Assembly (NCBI RefSeq): GCF_014489495.1
Contig: NZ_CP060780.1
Coordinates: 1,189,001-1,253,000, forward strand
Direction: 5' to 3'
Length of the DNA: 64,000 bases
From: Sphingomonas daechungensis
Lineage (GTDB): Bacteria; Pseudomonadota; Alphaproteobacteria; Sphingomonadales; Sphingomonadaceae
The notes beneath the pieces are model-generated. The model saw only the letters and a program-made list of their open reading frames with translations, searched no databases and was not told the DNA's origin. Of this stretch, positions 9,685 through 19,049 are shown in pieces. Every line of letters begins with the position of its first letter. Within the stretch, counting starts at the first letter, position 1. Both the position numbers and the translations under genes were made by a program.

Positions 9685-10209
9685 CTAGCGCTTGAGGGCC
9701 TTCACCGCAGCGAGCGTCTTCGTCACATGCTCGCTCCAGTTTAGGTCGGAGTGGACGAAGACGATTTTCCCGTCGCGACCGATTACATAGGACGTCCGGT
9801 CGGTCAGTTCGGGCTTCTGTTTCAGCGAGACGTCATAGGCCTTGATCACTGCCGGAGTGGCCGTCGCGACCGGGAATGCGCTCCGGCAGCCCTCGACCGA
9901 GAATTTCTTGAGGGTTGGCAGGTCATCCGCCGACATGCCGATCACCTGCGCGCCCGCTTTCTTGAAATCCTTCTCCGCTTCGCTGAAGGCATGCGCCTCC
10001 AGCGTGCAGCCCTGCGTGAAGGCCTTCGGATAGAAATAGAGAACGACCGGTCCCTTCTTGAGCTGGGCCGCGAGGTTGAGCTTGAACGGTTTGCCGCCAA
10101 GCGCGCCGGTGGTGGTGAAGTCGGGAGCCTTCGCGCCCGTGGGAAGCGCCGCTGACGCGGGCCCGGCGGCGATCGCGATGAGGACCAATCCGGTAAGGCA
10201 GTTGCGCAT
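9685..10209 (-). CDS. Exported peroxiredoxin (BCP/PrxQ-like)
   Basis: A 174-residue thiol peroxidase of the AhpC/TSA family with a signal peptide (CLTGLVLIAIAAGPASA), so it should detoxify peroxides in the periplasm. The core begins GAKAPDFTTTGALGG and reaches VVLYFYPKAFTQGCT, where Cys68 is the peroxidatic cysteine; the usual Pro before GCT is Gln here. A second cysteine in VEGCRSAFPVA could be the resolving one. The ATG at 10209 was preferred to the one at 10233 because AAGGAG lies just upstream and the leader then begins directly. It is tail-to-tail with the preceding membrane protein, one base apart. Confidence 0.88.
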   Translation of the reverse strand: MRNCLTGLVLIAIAAGPASAALPTGAKAPDFTTTGALGGKPFKLNLAAQLKKGPVVLYFYPKAFTQGCTLEAHAFSEAEKDFKKAGAQVIGMSADDLPTLKKFSVEGCRSAFPVATATPAVIKAYDVSLKQKPELTDRTSYVIGRDGKIVFVHSDLNWSEHVTKTLAAVKALKR

Positions 10210-10325
10210 GCGACTCTCCTTCGATGTCTTCATGCTCTAGCCAATGGGATGGCCCACCGACAACAGCTGAGCTGGAAAGGGTCGGCGCCGTTCACAACAA
10301 TAGGTTAGGAAAGGTTGGCCCCGGA

Positions 10326-10511
10326 TCAACGATCGGAGGCCAACCAGCCCGTCAGGACATAAAACAGGATCACGACCGGTCCGGTCAGCAGCAGCGCGGC
10401 GACCATGCCGAGACGGATCAGCAATGCATCGACACCCGTCCAGTCGGCGAGGCCGGCGGCGACGCCCATGACCTTCCCCTGAGACCGGTTGAGGACAAAA
10501 CGATTGTTCAC
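10326..10511 (-). CDS. PspC-domain small membrane protein
   Basis: A 61-residue protein consisting almost entirely of a PspC domain: basic N-terminus (NNRFVLNRSQGKVMGVAAGLADWTGVDALLIR) followed by one long hydrophobic segment ending TGWLAS. PspC proteins take part in membrane-stress responses and act at the inner membrane. The start is GTG at 10511 with AGGA seven bases upstream. A 35-codon gene lies directly upstream on the same strand and may be co-transcribed. No pspA or pspB is present nearby. Confidence 0.85.
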   Translation of the reverse strand: MNNRFVLNRSQGKVMGVAAGLADWTGVDALLIRLGMVAALLLTGPVVILFYVLTGWLASDR

Positions 10512-10537
10512 TTCGAATTCCTATTCGTCTGAAGTTG

Positions 10538-10645
10538 TTAGGCAATCGGCAGCATGCTGGTGGCCGAGCTGACGAACAGCATGGCAGTGATGAATGCGGC
10601 TGCGAAAGCGGTGGCAGTCGAGCGTGCGTCGTTCAGAGTAAGCAT
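10538..10645 (-). CDS. Small membrane-type protein, 35 residues, unrecognised
   Basis: A short gene encoding MLTLNDARSTATAFAAAF followed by a hydrophobic stretch and ending MLPIA. AGGGAG is well placed upstream of the ATG at 10645, and an inverted repeat (TGACCC at 10664-10669, GGGTCA at 10675-10680) sits just before it in what would be the 5' untranslated region. The single hydrophobic segment suggests an inner-membrane or exported peptide. It precedes the PspC gene on the same strand with a 26-base gap, so a role in envelope stress is a guess from context only. Confidence 0.5.
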   Translation of the reverse strand: MLTLNDARSTATAFAAAFITAMLFVSSATSMLPIA

Positions 10646-10781
10646 TGTTCAATCTCCCTTTTTTGACCCTCGACGGGTCATGCAGCATTCAATGCAGGGA
10701 GCGTGCCAAATGGAAATTATCGTTATTTCACAGTGCAGCGGGCAACTTTCGCCTGACGCATTGCTGAATTTCCGGCTGAGA

Positions 10782-10800
10782 GTTGGGGAAATATCCCAAC
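10782..10800 (-). terminator. Weak hairpin after the SDR gene
   Basis: GTTGGG at 10782-10787 pairs with CCCAAC at 10795-10800 around a 7-base AT-rich loop, seven bases beyond the stop of the minus-strand dehydrogenase. The following bases on that strand are only mildly T-rich, so termination is plausible rather than clear. Confidence 0.35.
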
Positions 10801-10806
10801 CCCGAG

Positions 10807-11668
10807 TCAGGTAGAGGAGGTGTTTCCGCCGTCGGGATGGAGAACCTGCCCGGTCATGTAGCTGGAATCGTCGCAGGCTAGGAACAGGAATGAGGGAGCG
10901 ACCTCATTGGGCTGGCCGGGCCGCTTCATCGGCGTGCTCTTGCCGAACTCAGGGATCTTCTCCGGCGGTTGTCCGCCCGAAGGATTGAGCGGGTCCAGAT
11001 CGGTCCCGGCGCTACACCGTTCACGCGGATGCCTTGCTCGACCAGGTTCTTGGCCAGCGAGCGGGTAAAGGCGGTGATGGCGCCCTTGGTCGCGCTGTAG
11101 TCGAGCAGGCCGGGCGAACCCTTGTACATCGTCTCCGACGTGCAATTTACGATCGCCGAGCCTTCCGTCAGGTGCGGCATCGCCGCCTGCGTCAGGTAGA
11201 ACATGCTGAAGATGTTGGTCTGAAACGTGCGCTTCAGCTGATCCTCGGTGATGTCGCGAATGTCTTCGTCATAGTGCTGCTCGCCGGCGTTGTTGACGAG
11301 GATGTCGAGGCCACCGAGCTCATCGACGGTTCGCTGGATGACCTGGTCGCAAAAGCTCCTGTCGCCGAGGTCGCCGGCGATGACGATCGCCTTCCGGCCT
11401 TCCCTTCCACAATCGCCTTCGTCTCCTTGGCGTCGTCATGCTCGCAGAGGTAGGCAATCGCGACGTCCGCGCCTTCGCGCGCGAACAAGGCTGCAACCGC
11501 GCGGCCAATCCCGCTGTCTGCACCCGTTACCAGCGCAACCTTGCCCTTCAGGCGATCCGATCCGGCATAGCGTGGCTCCCAATCCGGCTTCGGCTCGAGC
11601 TTGCTTTCATGACCGGGCAGCCGGTCCTCGTGGACCATGGGTTCGATGACATCGGACATTTTGATCAT
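10807..11668 (-). CDS. SDR-family oxidoreductase (YghA/general-stress-protein-39-like), two frame breaks
   Basis: An NAD(P)-dependent short-chain dehydrogenase of about 287 residues after repair. The N-terminal extension ([22 protein letters not shown]) before the Rossmann fold is typical of the YghA/YhdF subgroup. Visible motifs are [27 protein letters not shown], the catalytic YSATK and the terminal [11 protein letters not shown]. One base is missing near 11402-11404 (between the VEG and [13 protein letters not shown] segments) and one near 10991-10993 (GPIWT to [11 protein letters not shown]). The start at 11668 overlaps the stop of the upstream 83-codon gene by four bases. The substrate is probably a small aldehyde or sugar alcohol. 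Confidence 0.82.
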
Positions 11669-11916
11669 CCGCGGAGGGCGTTGACGGGAACGCGCACGGA
11701 ATCGTCCTGCTGTGCGATCGTGCGGGGGTCAGTCACGCGGCACTCTGCGACCAAGGTCGGAAAGTCGAATGCATTGTTCTGGAGGAGCGCCTGGTGCGTT
11801 CCCGCGGAGCAAGCCTCCTGCGACGCATAATGCGTGGGCATGGTAGCAACCGGCGTGCACTGCGCGGAATCGTCAGGACAGCCGAGGATCGCAATCACAT
11901 AATAGATTGGTTCCAT
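11665..11916 (-). CDS. Hypothetical 83-residue protein
   Basis: A short protein starting [20 protein letters not shown] and containing four cysteines (in GCPDD, AQCTP, EACSAG and AECRV), suggesting disulfides or metal binding. There is a short hydrophobic start but no clear signal peptide cleavage site. The ATG at 11916 is chosen because the reading upstream of it is not protein-like. The stop overlaps the start of the dehydrogenase (ATGA), which strongly supports real translation. I do not recognise the family. Confidence 0.6.
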   Translation of the reverse strand: MEPIYYVIAILGCPDDSAQCTPVATMPTHYASQEACSAGTHQALLQNNAFDFPTLVAECRVTDPRTIAQQDDSVRVPVNALRG

Positions 11917-12028
11917 GAGGAAATTCCGTTCCGTTGTTGCAGCGCTGAACAGCCGAGCGGCAAGCCGGTTCCGATTGTTTCGCAACCGGCGTTTGCGGCT
12001 CGCTCCCGGGGCACCTACCTAGGAGGGA

Positions 12029-13845
12029 ATGGCCGAAGCAGCGGAGCAGCAACCGAAGACCGACGCGGGGTTCCGCACGCTTGTCCGCTTCCTGCCGATG
12101 CTGTGGCCAGCCGGCCAGTTCGAGATCAAGGCCAGGGTCGTCGCGGCAGTCATCCTGGTGCTTGCCGGCAAGGCCGCAACCCTGGTCATGCCCTTCGCTT
12201 ACAAGGCGGTGATCGACCGCATGTCCGGCCCGCAGGTCGTGTTTGGCGTCGTCGCCATGCTGGTCGTCGCCTACACGGTGGCGCGCTTCGCGGGCGTTCT
12301 CGCGGATAACCTACGCAACGCTTTGTTCGAGAAGGTCGGGCAGGGCGCCGCGCGCCGCCTGTCGGGGCAGGTTTTCCGGCACATCCACGACCTCGGCCTG
12401 CGCTTCCATCTTGAGCGGCGGACCGGATCGCTGACGAAAGTGGTCGAGCGCGGGACCAAGAGCATCGACATGATGCTCTATTTCATCCTGTTCAACATCG
12501 CTCCGACAGCGATCGAGCTAATTGCGATCTGCGTCATCTTCTTCGTGAAGTTCGGCGCCGGACTGGTCGCGGCGACGCTGGCGATGGTCGCCGTCTATAT
12601 CGCCTTCACGCGCAAGGTCACCGATTGGCGCGCGCAGATCCAGCGCGACATGAACGAGGTGGACAACAAGGCGATCGGCCGCGCCGTCGACTCTCTTCTG
12701 AACTACGAAACGGTCAAGTACTTCGGGCCGAGGAGCGTGAGGCAAAGCGCTACGACGAGGCGATTTCCGCCTTCGCCAAAGCGGCGGTCCGCAACGAGAC
12801 ATCCTTGGCATGGCTCAATATCGGCCAGAGCTTCATCACCAACCTGATGATGGCCGGCGCGATGATCTTCACGGTCTGGGGGTGGAGCCGCGGGCAGTTC
12901 ACGCCGGGCGACGTAGTGCTTGTGAACTCGCTGCTGATGCAGCTCTTCCGTCCGCTCGACATGCTCGGCTGGGTCTATCGCTCGATCCGTCAGGGCCTGA
13001 TCGACATGGAGGCGATGTTCAGCCTTCTCGATACGCCGGCAGAGGTAATCGACAAGCCTGGCGCGCCGGCGCTCGAAGTGAAGCGCGGCAACGTCCGCTT
13101 CGAAGGCGTGCATTTCGGATACGAGCCGGAGCGGGAGATCCTGAAGGGCATCGACCTCGACATTCCGGCGGGGTCGAGCCTGGCGGTCGTCGGTCCCTCG
13201 GGTGCTGGCAAGTCGACCCTCGCGCGGCTGATGTACCGCTTCTACGATCCGACCGCGGGCCGCATCCTCATCGACGGCCAGCCGATCGCGGACGTCGCCC
13301 AACGATCGCTTCGCTCCTCGATCGGAATCGTCCCGCAGGATACCGTGCTGTTCAACGATACGATCGGGTACAACATCGCTTACGGTCGCGGGCAGGCGTC
13401 AACCGAAGACATCGAGCAGGCTGCGAAGGGCGCGGCGATCGACGATTTCGTGAAGGCCCTGCCTCAAGGCTACGAATCCATGGTCGGCGAGCGCGGACTC
13501 AAACTATCAGGCGGAGAGAAGCAGCGCGTGGCCATCGCTCGTACGCTGCTCAAGAATCCGCCGATCCTCGTCCTCGACGAAGCGACAAGCGCGCTCGACA
13601 GCCGGACCGAGCAGGCGATCCAGGAAACACTCGAACGCATTGCCCGCAATCGCACGACCATCATCATTGCCCACCGGCTCTCGACGGTCGTTGGCGCAGA
13701 CCGCATCGCGGTGCTGGAGAACGGCAAGGTCGCCGAGCTCGGCACGCACGAGGAATTGCTGGACAAGGGTGGCCTCTACGCGGACCTCTGGTACCGTCAG
13801 GCGGCCGAACGGGTTCTGGAAGATGCCGCCGAAGCGGCGGAGTAG
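12029..13845 (+). CDS. Atm1/ABCB7-type ABC exporter (one frame break)
   Basis: A fused permease-ATPase half-transporter of about 605 residues that works as a homodimer in the inner membrane. Bacterial Atm1-type proteins export glutathione-linked metal or sulfur species. The membrane domain holds the family block NYETVKYFG followed by EEREAKRYDEA; these are separated by a frame change at the GGG at 12725-12727, where one base restores YFGAEEREAKRY. The nucleotide-binding domain has Walker A GPSGAGKST, signature LSGGEKQR, Walker B ILVLDEATSALD and the H-loop IIAHRLST. It starts with MAEAAEQQPKTDAGF at 12029 and ends 12 bases before recQ. Confidence 0.9.
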
Positions 13846-13857
13846 CGTAAGAGTGGA

Positions 13858-15642
13858 ATGACCGACCCGCTGGCAATCCTGAAAGACACGTTCGGGTTCG
13901 ATCACTTCCGAGGAGTGCAGGAGGAGGTCATCGGGCGCGTCCTTGCTGGGCGCAGCACCCTTGCCGTCATGCCGACCGGCGCGGGAAAGTCGCTCTGCTA
14001 TCAGCTTCCGGCGGTCGCACGAGAGGGCACGGCGCTGGTGATCTCGCCGCTGATCGCTTTGATGCATGACCAGATCCGGAGTGCCAGTGCGATTGGGCTT
14101 CGCGCGGCTTCGTTGACATCCGCCGATACGGACCGTGAGCGGACGATCGAGCGCTTCAAGGCAGGCGAGCTCGACCTTCTTTACGTCGCGCCGGAGCGGG
14201 CCAATATGGACTCGTTCCGGCGGCTCGTCAGCCGGGTGAACCTGTCGCTGATCGCGATCGACGAGGCGCACTGCGTCAGCGAGTGGGGTCATGACTTCCG
14301 GCCCGACTATCGCCAGCTGCGAACGTTGCTGGATGAGAATCTGGACGTTCCCCGTCTCGCCCTGACGGCGACAGCGGACCGGCGGACCCGCGAAGACATT
14401 CTCGCCCAGCTCGGAGTTCCGGAGGACGGGCTGGTCATCGCCGGGTTCGATCGGCCCAACATCCGCTACCACGTCCGTCCGCGCGACGGACTCAATGCAC
14501 AGCTGAAACTGCTGCTCGCGAGCCAGACTGGAGCGGGAATCGTCTACGCGCCGAGCCGGGACAAGTCGGAGCGGATTGCGGAGCAGCTTTCGTCCACCGG
14601 GCGCCCCTCGCTCGCCTATCACGCCGGTCTCGACCCCTCGATCCGGGCACGCAATCAATCCGCATTCGTCGCGTCCGAGGAGATGGTGATGGCGGCGACC
14701 GTTGCGTTCGGCATGGGCATCGACAAGCCGGACGTGCGCTTCGTCGCTCATGCTGGAATCCCGAAGTCGATCGAATCCTATTATCAGGAGACCGGTCGTG
14801 CGGGCCGTGACGGGGATCCCGCCGAAGCCTGGCTGTTCTGGGGCGCCGAAGACTTCGCTCGCGCCCGCACCCGCATCGAGCAGGAGGTTGAGCCCGATCG
14901 CCGGCCGGAGGAGCGCGAGCGGTTGAACGCGCTGGCTGCGTTCGTCGAGACTGCGGGCTGCAGGCGCGCGATCCTGCTCAAGCATTTCGGCGAGGACACG
15001 CCAGAGGCCTGCGGCAATTGCGACAATTGCATCGATCCTCCCAAGACGATCGATGCGACGGAGCTTGCGCGCAAGCTTCTTTCTGCCGCCTTCCGTACCG
15101 AGATGCGGTTCGGCGTTGCGCACCTCGCCGATGTGCTGGCCGGGAACGACAACGAGAAGGTGCGAAGCTTCGGCCATGATCGGCTGTCCGTGTTCGGGAT
15201 TGCAGACGCCGACGAAGTCGCATTGGTGCGGCCGGTCGCTCGTGCCCTGATCGCGCGCGACGCTTTGCGAGCGGATGCGTACGGTGGACTAAGCTTCGGT
15301 CCCGGCGCCAAGCCGATCCTGAAAGGCGAGCAGGAGCTGACTATTGCGGTGCCGCCTCCGCGTCGGCGCGGCTCTCGCGTTCGTCGTCAGGGACCGGCCG
15401 ATCCGATGTTTGACGCCCTGCGGGAGGCACGGCGGAAGCTCGCGGCGGACGCGGGCGTCCCGCCCTATGTCATCTTCCACGATTCGACATTGCGGGAAAT
15501 TGCCGCTTCGCGCCCGAGATCGCTTGGGGAGCTGGGCACGGTGCAGGGGGTTGGTGCCGTCAAGCTTGCCCGCTACGGAGAAGCCATGCTCGCGGCCGTC
15601 GCCGCGGAAACGGAGAAGTCGGATGACACGCCAGCTGGATGA
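13858..15642 (+). CDS. recQ: ATP-dependent DNA helicase RecQ
   Basis: A 594-residue 3'-5' superfamily 2 helicase used in recombination repair and fork restart. Residues 1-330 form the helicase core: FRGVQEEVI (Q-motif region), PTGAGKSLCYQLP (Walker A near residue 40), IDEAHCVSEWGHDFRPDY (DEAH, about 135-150), LALTATA and YYQETGRAGRDG (motif VI). The zinc-binding segment is visible with CGNCDNC near residue 385, then the winged helix, and a C-terminal HRDC domain (from about 500; PPYVIFHDSTLREIA). The length is that of typical RecQ. It overlaps the next gene by 20 bases. Confidence 0.96.
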   Translation: MTDPLAILKDTFGFDHFRGVQEEVIGRVLAGRSTLAVMPTGAGKSLCYQLPAVAREGTALVISPLIALMHDQIRSASAIGLRAASLTSADTDRERTIERFKAGELDLLYVAPERANMDSFRRLVSRVNLSLIAIDEAHCVSEWGHDFRPDYRQLRTLLDENLDVPRLALTATADRRTREDILAQLGVPEDGLVIAGFDRPNIRYHVRPRDGLNAQLKLLLASQTGAGIVYAPSRDKSERIAEQLSSTGRPSLAYHAGLDPSIRARNQSAFVASEEMVMAATVAFGMGIDKPDVRFVAHAGIPKSIESYYQETGRAGRDGDPAEAWLFWGAEDFARARTRIEQEVEPDRRPEERERLNALAAFVETAGCRRAILLKHFGEDTPEACGNCDNCIDPPKTIDATELARKLLSAAFRTEMRFGVAHLADVLAGNDNEKVRSFGHDRLSVFGIADADEVALVRPVARALIARDALRADAYGGLSFGPGAKPILKGEQELTIAVPPPRRRGSRVRRQGPADPMFDALREARRKLAADAGVPPYVIFHDSTLREIAASRPRSLGELGTVQGVGAVKLARYGEAMLAAVAAETEKSDDTPAG

Positions 15643-16027
15643 CGTCTTGTCGGTCAGTGGTCAGGTCCAGCCCGGCGACATCGCGGCCCTGGCTGGCGAA
15701 GGCATCACCCTGATCATCAACAATCGCCCGGATGGCGAAGAGCCGGGTCAGCCGCGCGGCCTGGAGATCGAGCAAGCGGCGACAGCGGCCGGCATCGCCT
15801 ATCGCGCCGTGCCGATCATCCGTGGGATCGGTCCGGCTGACGCGGACGCGATGAACGATGCGCTTGCGGCCGCCTCCGGAAAGGTTCTCGCCTTCTGTCG
15901 CAGCGGAACGCGTTCGGCACTGACCTGGGCATTGGCGAAAGCCGACAAGGGAATGCCGCGCGACGAAATCGAGCGTCGGCTGGTGGCCGTCGGCGTCGAC
16001 CCGACGCCGATCGCGCACCTGCTCTAG
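15623..16027 (+). CDS. TIGR01244/DUF442 phosphatase-like sulfurtransferase
   Basis: A 134-residue protein of the family found alone or fused to beta-lactamase-fold sulfur dioxygenases such as BlhA. It starts MTRQLDDVLSVSGQV and has the signature INNRPDGEEPGQP and the active-site loop VLAFCRSGTRSALTW, a C(x)5R-type cysteine loop like that of dual-specificity phosphatases and rhodaneses. It likely handles sulfide-derived persulfide, though the physiological substrate is not set by the sequence. GGAG lies before the ATG at 15623, which is inside the end of recQ. Confidence 0.85.
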   Translation: MTRQLDDVLSVSGQVQPGDIAALAGEGITLIINNRPDGEEPGQPRGLEIEQAATAAGIAYRAVPIIRGIGPADADAMNDALAAASGKVLAFCRSGTRSALTWALAKADKGMPRDEIERRLVAVGVDPTPIAHLL

Positions 16028-16224
16028 CCGGTCGCGAGAACCTGGCGCGCGTCGGCCAAGTCTTCGTCCAGAACCATCAAGCGTACCGGGATCATCGGCC
16101 CCCACCCGAAGCTGTGCATGTCGGCGTCGAACAGGACGGCCTCGATCCCCTCCGCCTGGAGGTTCAGCCGAGCGAGCTCTGCCTCAATGCGATTTTCGAA
16201 CCGGGCGAGCTCGACGAGGCTCAT
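16024..16224 (-). CDS. DUF2007 family protein
   Basis: A 66-residue protein, MSLVELARFENRIEAELARLN and onward, with the family features of an N-terminal 'F.n..EA.l.r..L...GI.a' block, then DADMHSFGWGPMIPVRLMV and a closing DLADARQVL. DUF2007 proteins have a small ferredoxin-like fold and are called putative signal-transducing proteins; the role is unknown. It begins one base after the stop of the DUF924 gene upstream, so the tldD-DUF924-DUF2007 row reads as one operon. It is convergent with the sulfurtransferase, sharing four bases at the stops. Confidence 0.85.
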   Translation of the reverse strand: MSLVELARFENRIEAELARLNLQAEGIEAVLFDADMHSFGWGPMIPVRLMVLDEDLADARQVLATG

Positions 16225-16761
16225 TCACCAGGGAACGATATCGCCGGCGGCCACTTCGGCCGGTCGCGGAGTACGCCCAAGCATGGCGTTCCGATGGGGA
16301 AACCGTCCGAACCGCTCGATCACGTCGTGATGCTTCTTGGCGTAGCCGAGCAGGTTCTCGTCGCCGAGCGCGGTGAATAGCTGGATGGACCTTTTCTGGT
16401 CGGCGAGGTTCTCACTGTGCTCGAACGGCAAATAGAGGAAGCCACGTTCCTTGGGCTCGAGCTGCTCATCGAAACCGAGATCGACGGCTGCCTTGGCGAT
16501 GCCCAGTCCCAGGATGTCCGTAGCGAACTGCTCGGCGTCGCCGCGGAACATGTTCCGGGGGAACTGATCGAACAGGATGACGCCCGCCAGCGCGGTCAGC
16601 GGGTCGTCGAGAAACGAGCTCACAGGAAGCTGCCTCTTGCTCTCCCAAAGTGGGAGGAACCGCTCACGAATCTCTTCGTCGACCGCGGGCTCGCTCCGCC
16701 ACCATTGCGCGGGATCCAGCCCGAACCAGTAGGTCAGAACGTCGCGTCGCCAGTCGGTCAT
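16225..16761 (-). CDS. DUF924 family protein
   Basis: A 178-residue soluble protein with clear DUF924 signatures: VLTYWFGLDPAQWW at the start, FLDDPLTALAGVILFDQFPRNMFRGDAEQFATD in the middle, and RGFLYLPFEHSENLADQ, HHDVIERFGRFPHRNAMLGR towards the end. The fold is alpha-helical and TPR-like; the function is unknown, although the family is widespread in proteobacteria. Its ATG at 16761 overlaps the restored stop of tldD by an ATGA arrangement, which is good evidence for coupling. Confidence 0.9.
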   Translation of the reverse strand: MTDWRRDVLTYWFGLDPAQWWRSEPAVDEEIRERFLPLWESKRQLPVSSFLDDPLTALAGVILFDQFPRNMFRGDAEQFATDILGLGIAKAAVDLGFDEQLEPKERGFLYLPFEHSENLADQKRSIQLFTALGDENLLGYAKKHHDVIERFGRFPHRNAMLGRTPRPAEVAAGDIVPW

Positions 16762-18180
16762 GCGGTGGCGGTTCCCCGACGGTCAGCCCGTCGATGAGCA
16801 ATGTCGGCTGTCCGACGCCGGCCGGGACCGACTGTCCACCCTTGCCGCAAATGCCGACGCCTTCGTCGAGCTCGAGGTCGTTGCCGATGCCCTTGATCCG
16901 GGTCAGCACCGTCGGGCCATCCCCGATCAGCGTTGCGCCCTTGATCGGTTCGGCAATGCGGCCGTTCCGGATTCGGTAAGCTTCAGTGCAAGAGAAGACG
17001 AACTTGCCGCTGGTGATGTCGACCTGTCCGCCTCCGAAACTCTTGGCGTAGACCCCGTCCTTCACCCGCTCCGTGAGCTCGCCCGGATTGTCGTTGCCGG
17101 CGAGCATGAAGGTATTGGTCATGCGCGGCATCGGGGCGTGGGCGAAGCTTTCGCGGCGGCCGTTGCCGGTCGGCTCAACGCCCATCAACCGGGCGTTCAG
17201 TCGGTCCTGGATGTAGCCCTTCAGAAGGCCGTCCTCGATGAGAACGTTGCGGCGGGTCGGCGTGCCCTCATCGTCGATGGTCAGCGACCCGCGGCGACTT
17301 CCGATGGCTCCGTCGTCAATCACCGTGACGCCGGGCGCGGCGACCCTTTCGCCGATGCGGCCAGAAAAAGCCGAAGTGCCCTTGCGATTGAAATCGCCTT
17401 CCAGCCCGTGGCCGACCGCCTCGTGGAGCAGCACGCCCGGCCAGCCAGGACCAAGCACGACCGGCATTTCTCCAGCCGGCGCCGCAACGGATTCAAGGTT
17501 GGTCAGCGCCTGCGCAAGCGCGATGTCGATCGCGCGGTTCCACGTCTCCGGCTTGAACAGGTCGTCATAGAGATAGCGGCCGCCGAGACCGTGATGCCCT
17601 GTCTCCCGGCGATCTCCGTCCTGGGCGACAATCTGCACGTTGAGGCGCACCAGCGGCCGGACGTCATGCGCGACGAAGCCGTCAGCGCGGACGATATCGA
17701 TCACGCTCCAGCTTGCCGCGAGCGAAACGGCGACCTGCGCAACGCGCGGATCGCGAGCGCGGGCGGCGGCGTCGATGGTCTGGCAGAGCGCCACCTTTTC
17801 GGCGAACGGAATCAGCGAAAGCGGATCGTCGGCAGTGTACATTGCCTGGTTCGTGCGCAGCGGCGGCGGCGCCGTCTGGCCCTCGCAGGATCGAGCAATT
17901 TCAGCGTCGCCGCAGCGCGGTCAATCGCGCCCGCGCTGATCTCGTTGGCGTGCGAGAACGCCGTTGTTTCTCCCGAAACTCCGCGGAGGCCGAACCCGGA
18001 GCCAGTGTTGTAGTCGGCGGTCTTTAGCCGCCCGTCGTCGAAGCCGAACGCCTCGCTCGCCGAATATTGCAAGTACAGCTCGCCATCGTCGCATCCGGAC
18101 AAATGCTTGGACGCGAGCTGCCTTGCGCCGTCAGGGTCCAGGCTTCTGTAAAGGAAGCGGCGCGGATCGGAGGCGCTCAT
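16758..18180 (-). CDS. tldD: Metalloprotease TldD (two frame breaks)
   Basis: The zinc protease subunit that acts with TldE/PmbA to cleave unfolded peptides and mature RiPP-type leader peptides such as microcin B17. The repaired protein has about 475 residues. The metal-binding motif HEAVGHGLEGD is present, preceded by GPGWPGVLLHEA, and followed by RIGERVAAPGVTVIDDG and GYIQDRLNARLMG. The end, GICGKGGQSVPAGVGQPTL, is typical. One base is missing near 17868-17886 (before MYTADDPLSLIPF) and one in the CCCC at 16774-16777; adding it gives a natural end VGGTATA whose stop overlaps the DUF924 start. No tldE/pmbA lies in this window. Confidence 0.92.
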
Positions 18181-18394
18181 GCGAGCGTGTCCGCGGGTCC
18201 CCCTCAAGGACGAAACGGCGGTCGCAGTACCCGCATTCGACGAAGCCCAGGTCGGGCTCGATGCGCAGGAACACGCGCGGGTGGCCGAGCGCCGGGGCAA
18301 CCTCGCCGGAGCCGTCGCAGGCGACCTGAAGCGTCTTGACCTTGAAAACTTCTGGCGGCGGCAAGGAATCAGCGGCTTTGGCGGATTGGTCCAT
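18177..18394 (-). CDS. zf-CHCC zinc-finger protein (one frame break near its end)
   Basis: A protein of about 72 residues with the CHCC zinc-binding pattern: V.CDG in LQVACDGSGE, LGHPRVFL, and VECGYCDRRFVLEG. Relatives include the mitochondrial complex I subunit NDUFS6 and small bacterial zinc proteins. As read, the frame runs on into tldD; adding one base in the CCCCC at 18199-18203 gives the ending EGGPADTLA and a stop that overlaps the tldD ATG (ATGA). That coincidence supports both the repair and operon coupling. The ligands Cys, His, Cys, Cys are all intact. Confidence 0.82.
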
Positions 18395-18439
18395 GCCCTT
18401 CAGGTAGCTGCGGCGTGCCGCCCGTTCAACCGCGCTCGG

Positions 18440-18964
18440 TCAGAGATAGTCGACCGTGACGTTGAATTGCCCGATGTATGTTCCCTCGGTCTGGTTGGCG
18501 TTGACGTTGAGCCGCGCGCCCACCTTGAAGTTCAGGACGCCGTTCTGCGGGATGATCCGGATACCGAGCAGACCGTCGAGATCCCAGTTCGAGACCGTCA
18601 TCGTCTGCGTTCCGCCGACACGCGTCAGCGTGACCGATCCACTCGGGAGAGTCACGAACAGGATTGCGGCCCGGGCGGCGGCGATCTGGAATTCTGCCGG
18701 TTGCGGACTCCCTGCGATTTGCTGGACGCCGCCGGACGTGGTCATTGCCCCGGTGTCGGCATTGATCGTCGCCGACCCGGCGGCGGTCACTCGAAGGGCG
18801 GCGAAATCGAGGTCCTTGATCCAGGTGAGGGTGATCGGCCGACCGATCCGCAGCTTGCCCGTCGCCGGCGGAGATGCTGCCTTGGGCGCCGCCAAGGCCG
18901 GCGATCCCATCGCCAGCCCAAGGACTGCTGCTGAAAGCAGGACAAAATGTCGAACCGAACTCAT
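18440..18964 (-). CDS. DUF4402 exported protein (first of a pair)
   Basis: A 174-residue protein with a signal peptide (HFVLLSAAVLGLAMGSPALA) and a beta-rich DUF4402 domain: GRPITLTWIKDLDFAALRVTAAGSATINADTG, GGVQQIAG, VTLTRVGGTQTMTVSNW, LNFKVGARLNVNANQTEGTY and a closing VTVDYL. The fold resembles pilin or spore-coat U beta-sandwiches and the proteins are probably surface-exposed. No cysteines are present. The ATG at 18964 begins the leader; upstream in-frame residues are not leader-like. A paralogue follows upstream at 19050-19568, so tandem duplication is likely. No usher or chaperone gene is nearby. Confidence 0.82.
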   Translation of the reverse strand: MSSVRHFVLLSAAVLGLAMGSPALAAPKAASPPATGKLRIGRPITLTWIKDLDFAALRVTAAGSATINADTGAMTTSGGVQQIAGSPQPAEFQIAAARAAILFVTLPSGSVTLTRVGGTQTMTVSNWDLDGLLGIRIIPQNGVLNFKVGARLNVNANQTEGTYIGQFNVTVDYL

Positions 18965-19049
18965 AGCAAACGCCACCGCCCCCAGCCGATGCCGAGCCGT
19001 ATATGACAAGTCTAGTTAACATCGTCTTAGGACGGGCCGGCGTGGAATG

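Noticed and set aside
13507-15177. 556-codon minus-strand frame across recQ
   Set aside because: Lies antisense to intact RecQ motifs; long open shadow frames are normal at this GC content.
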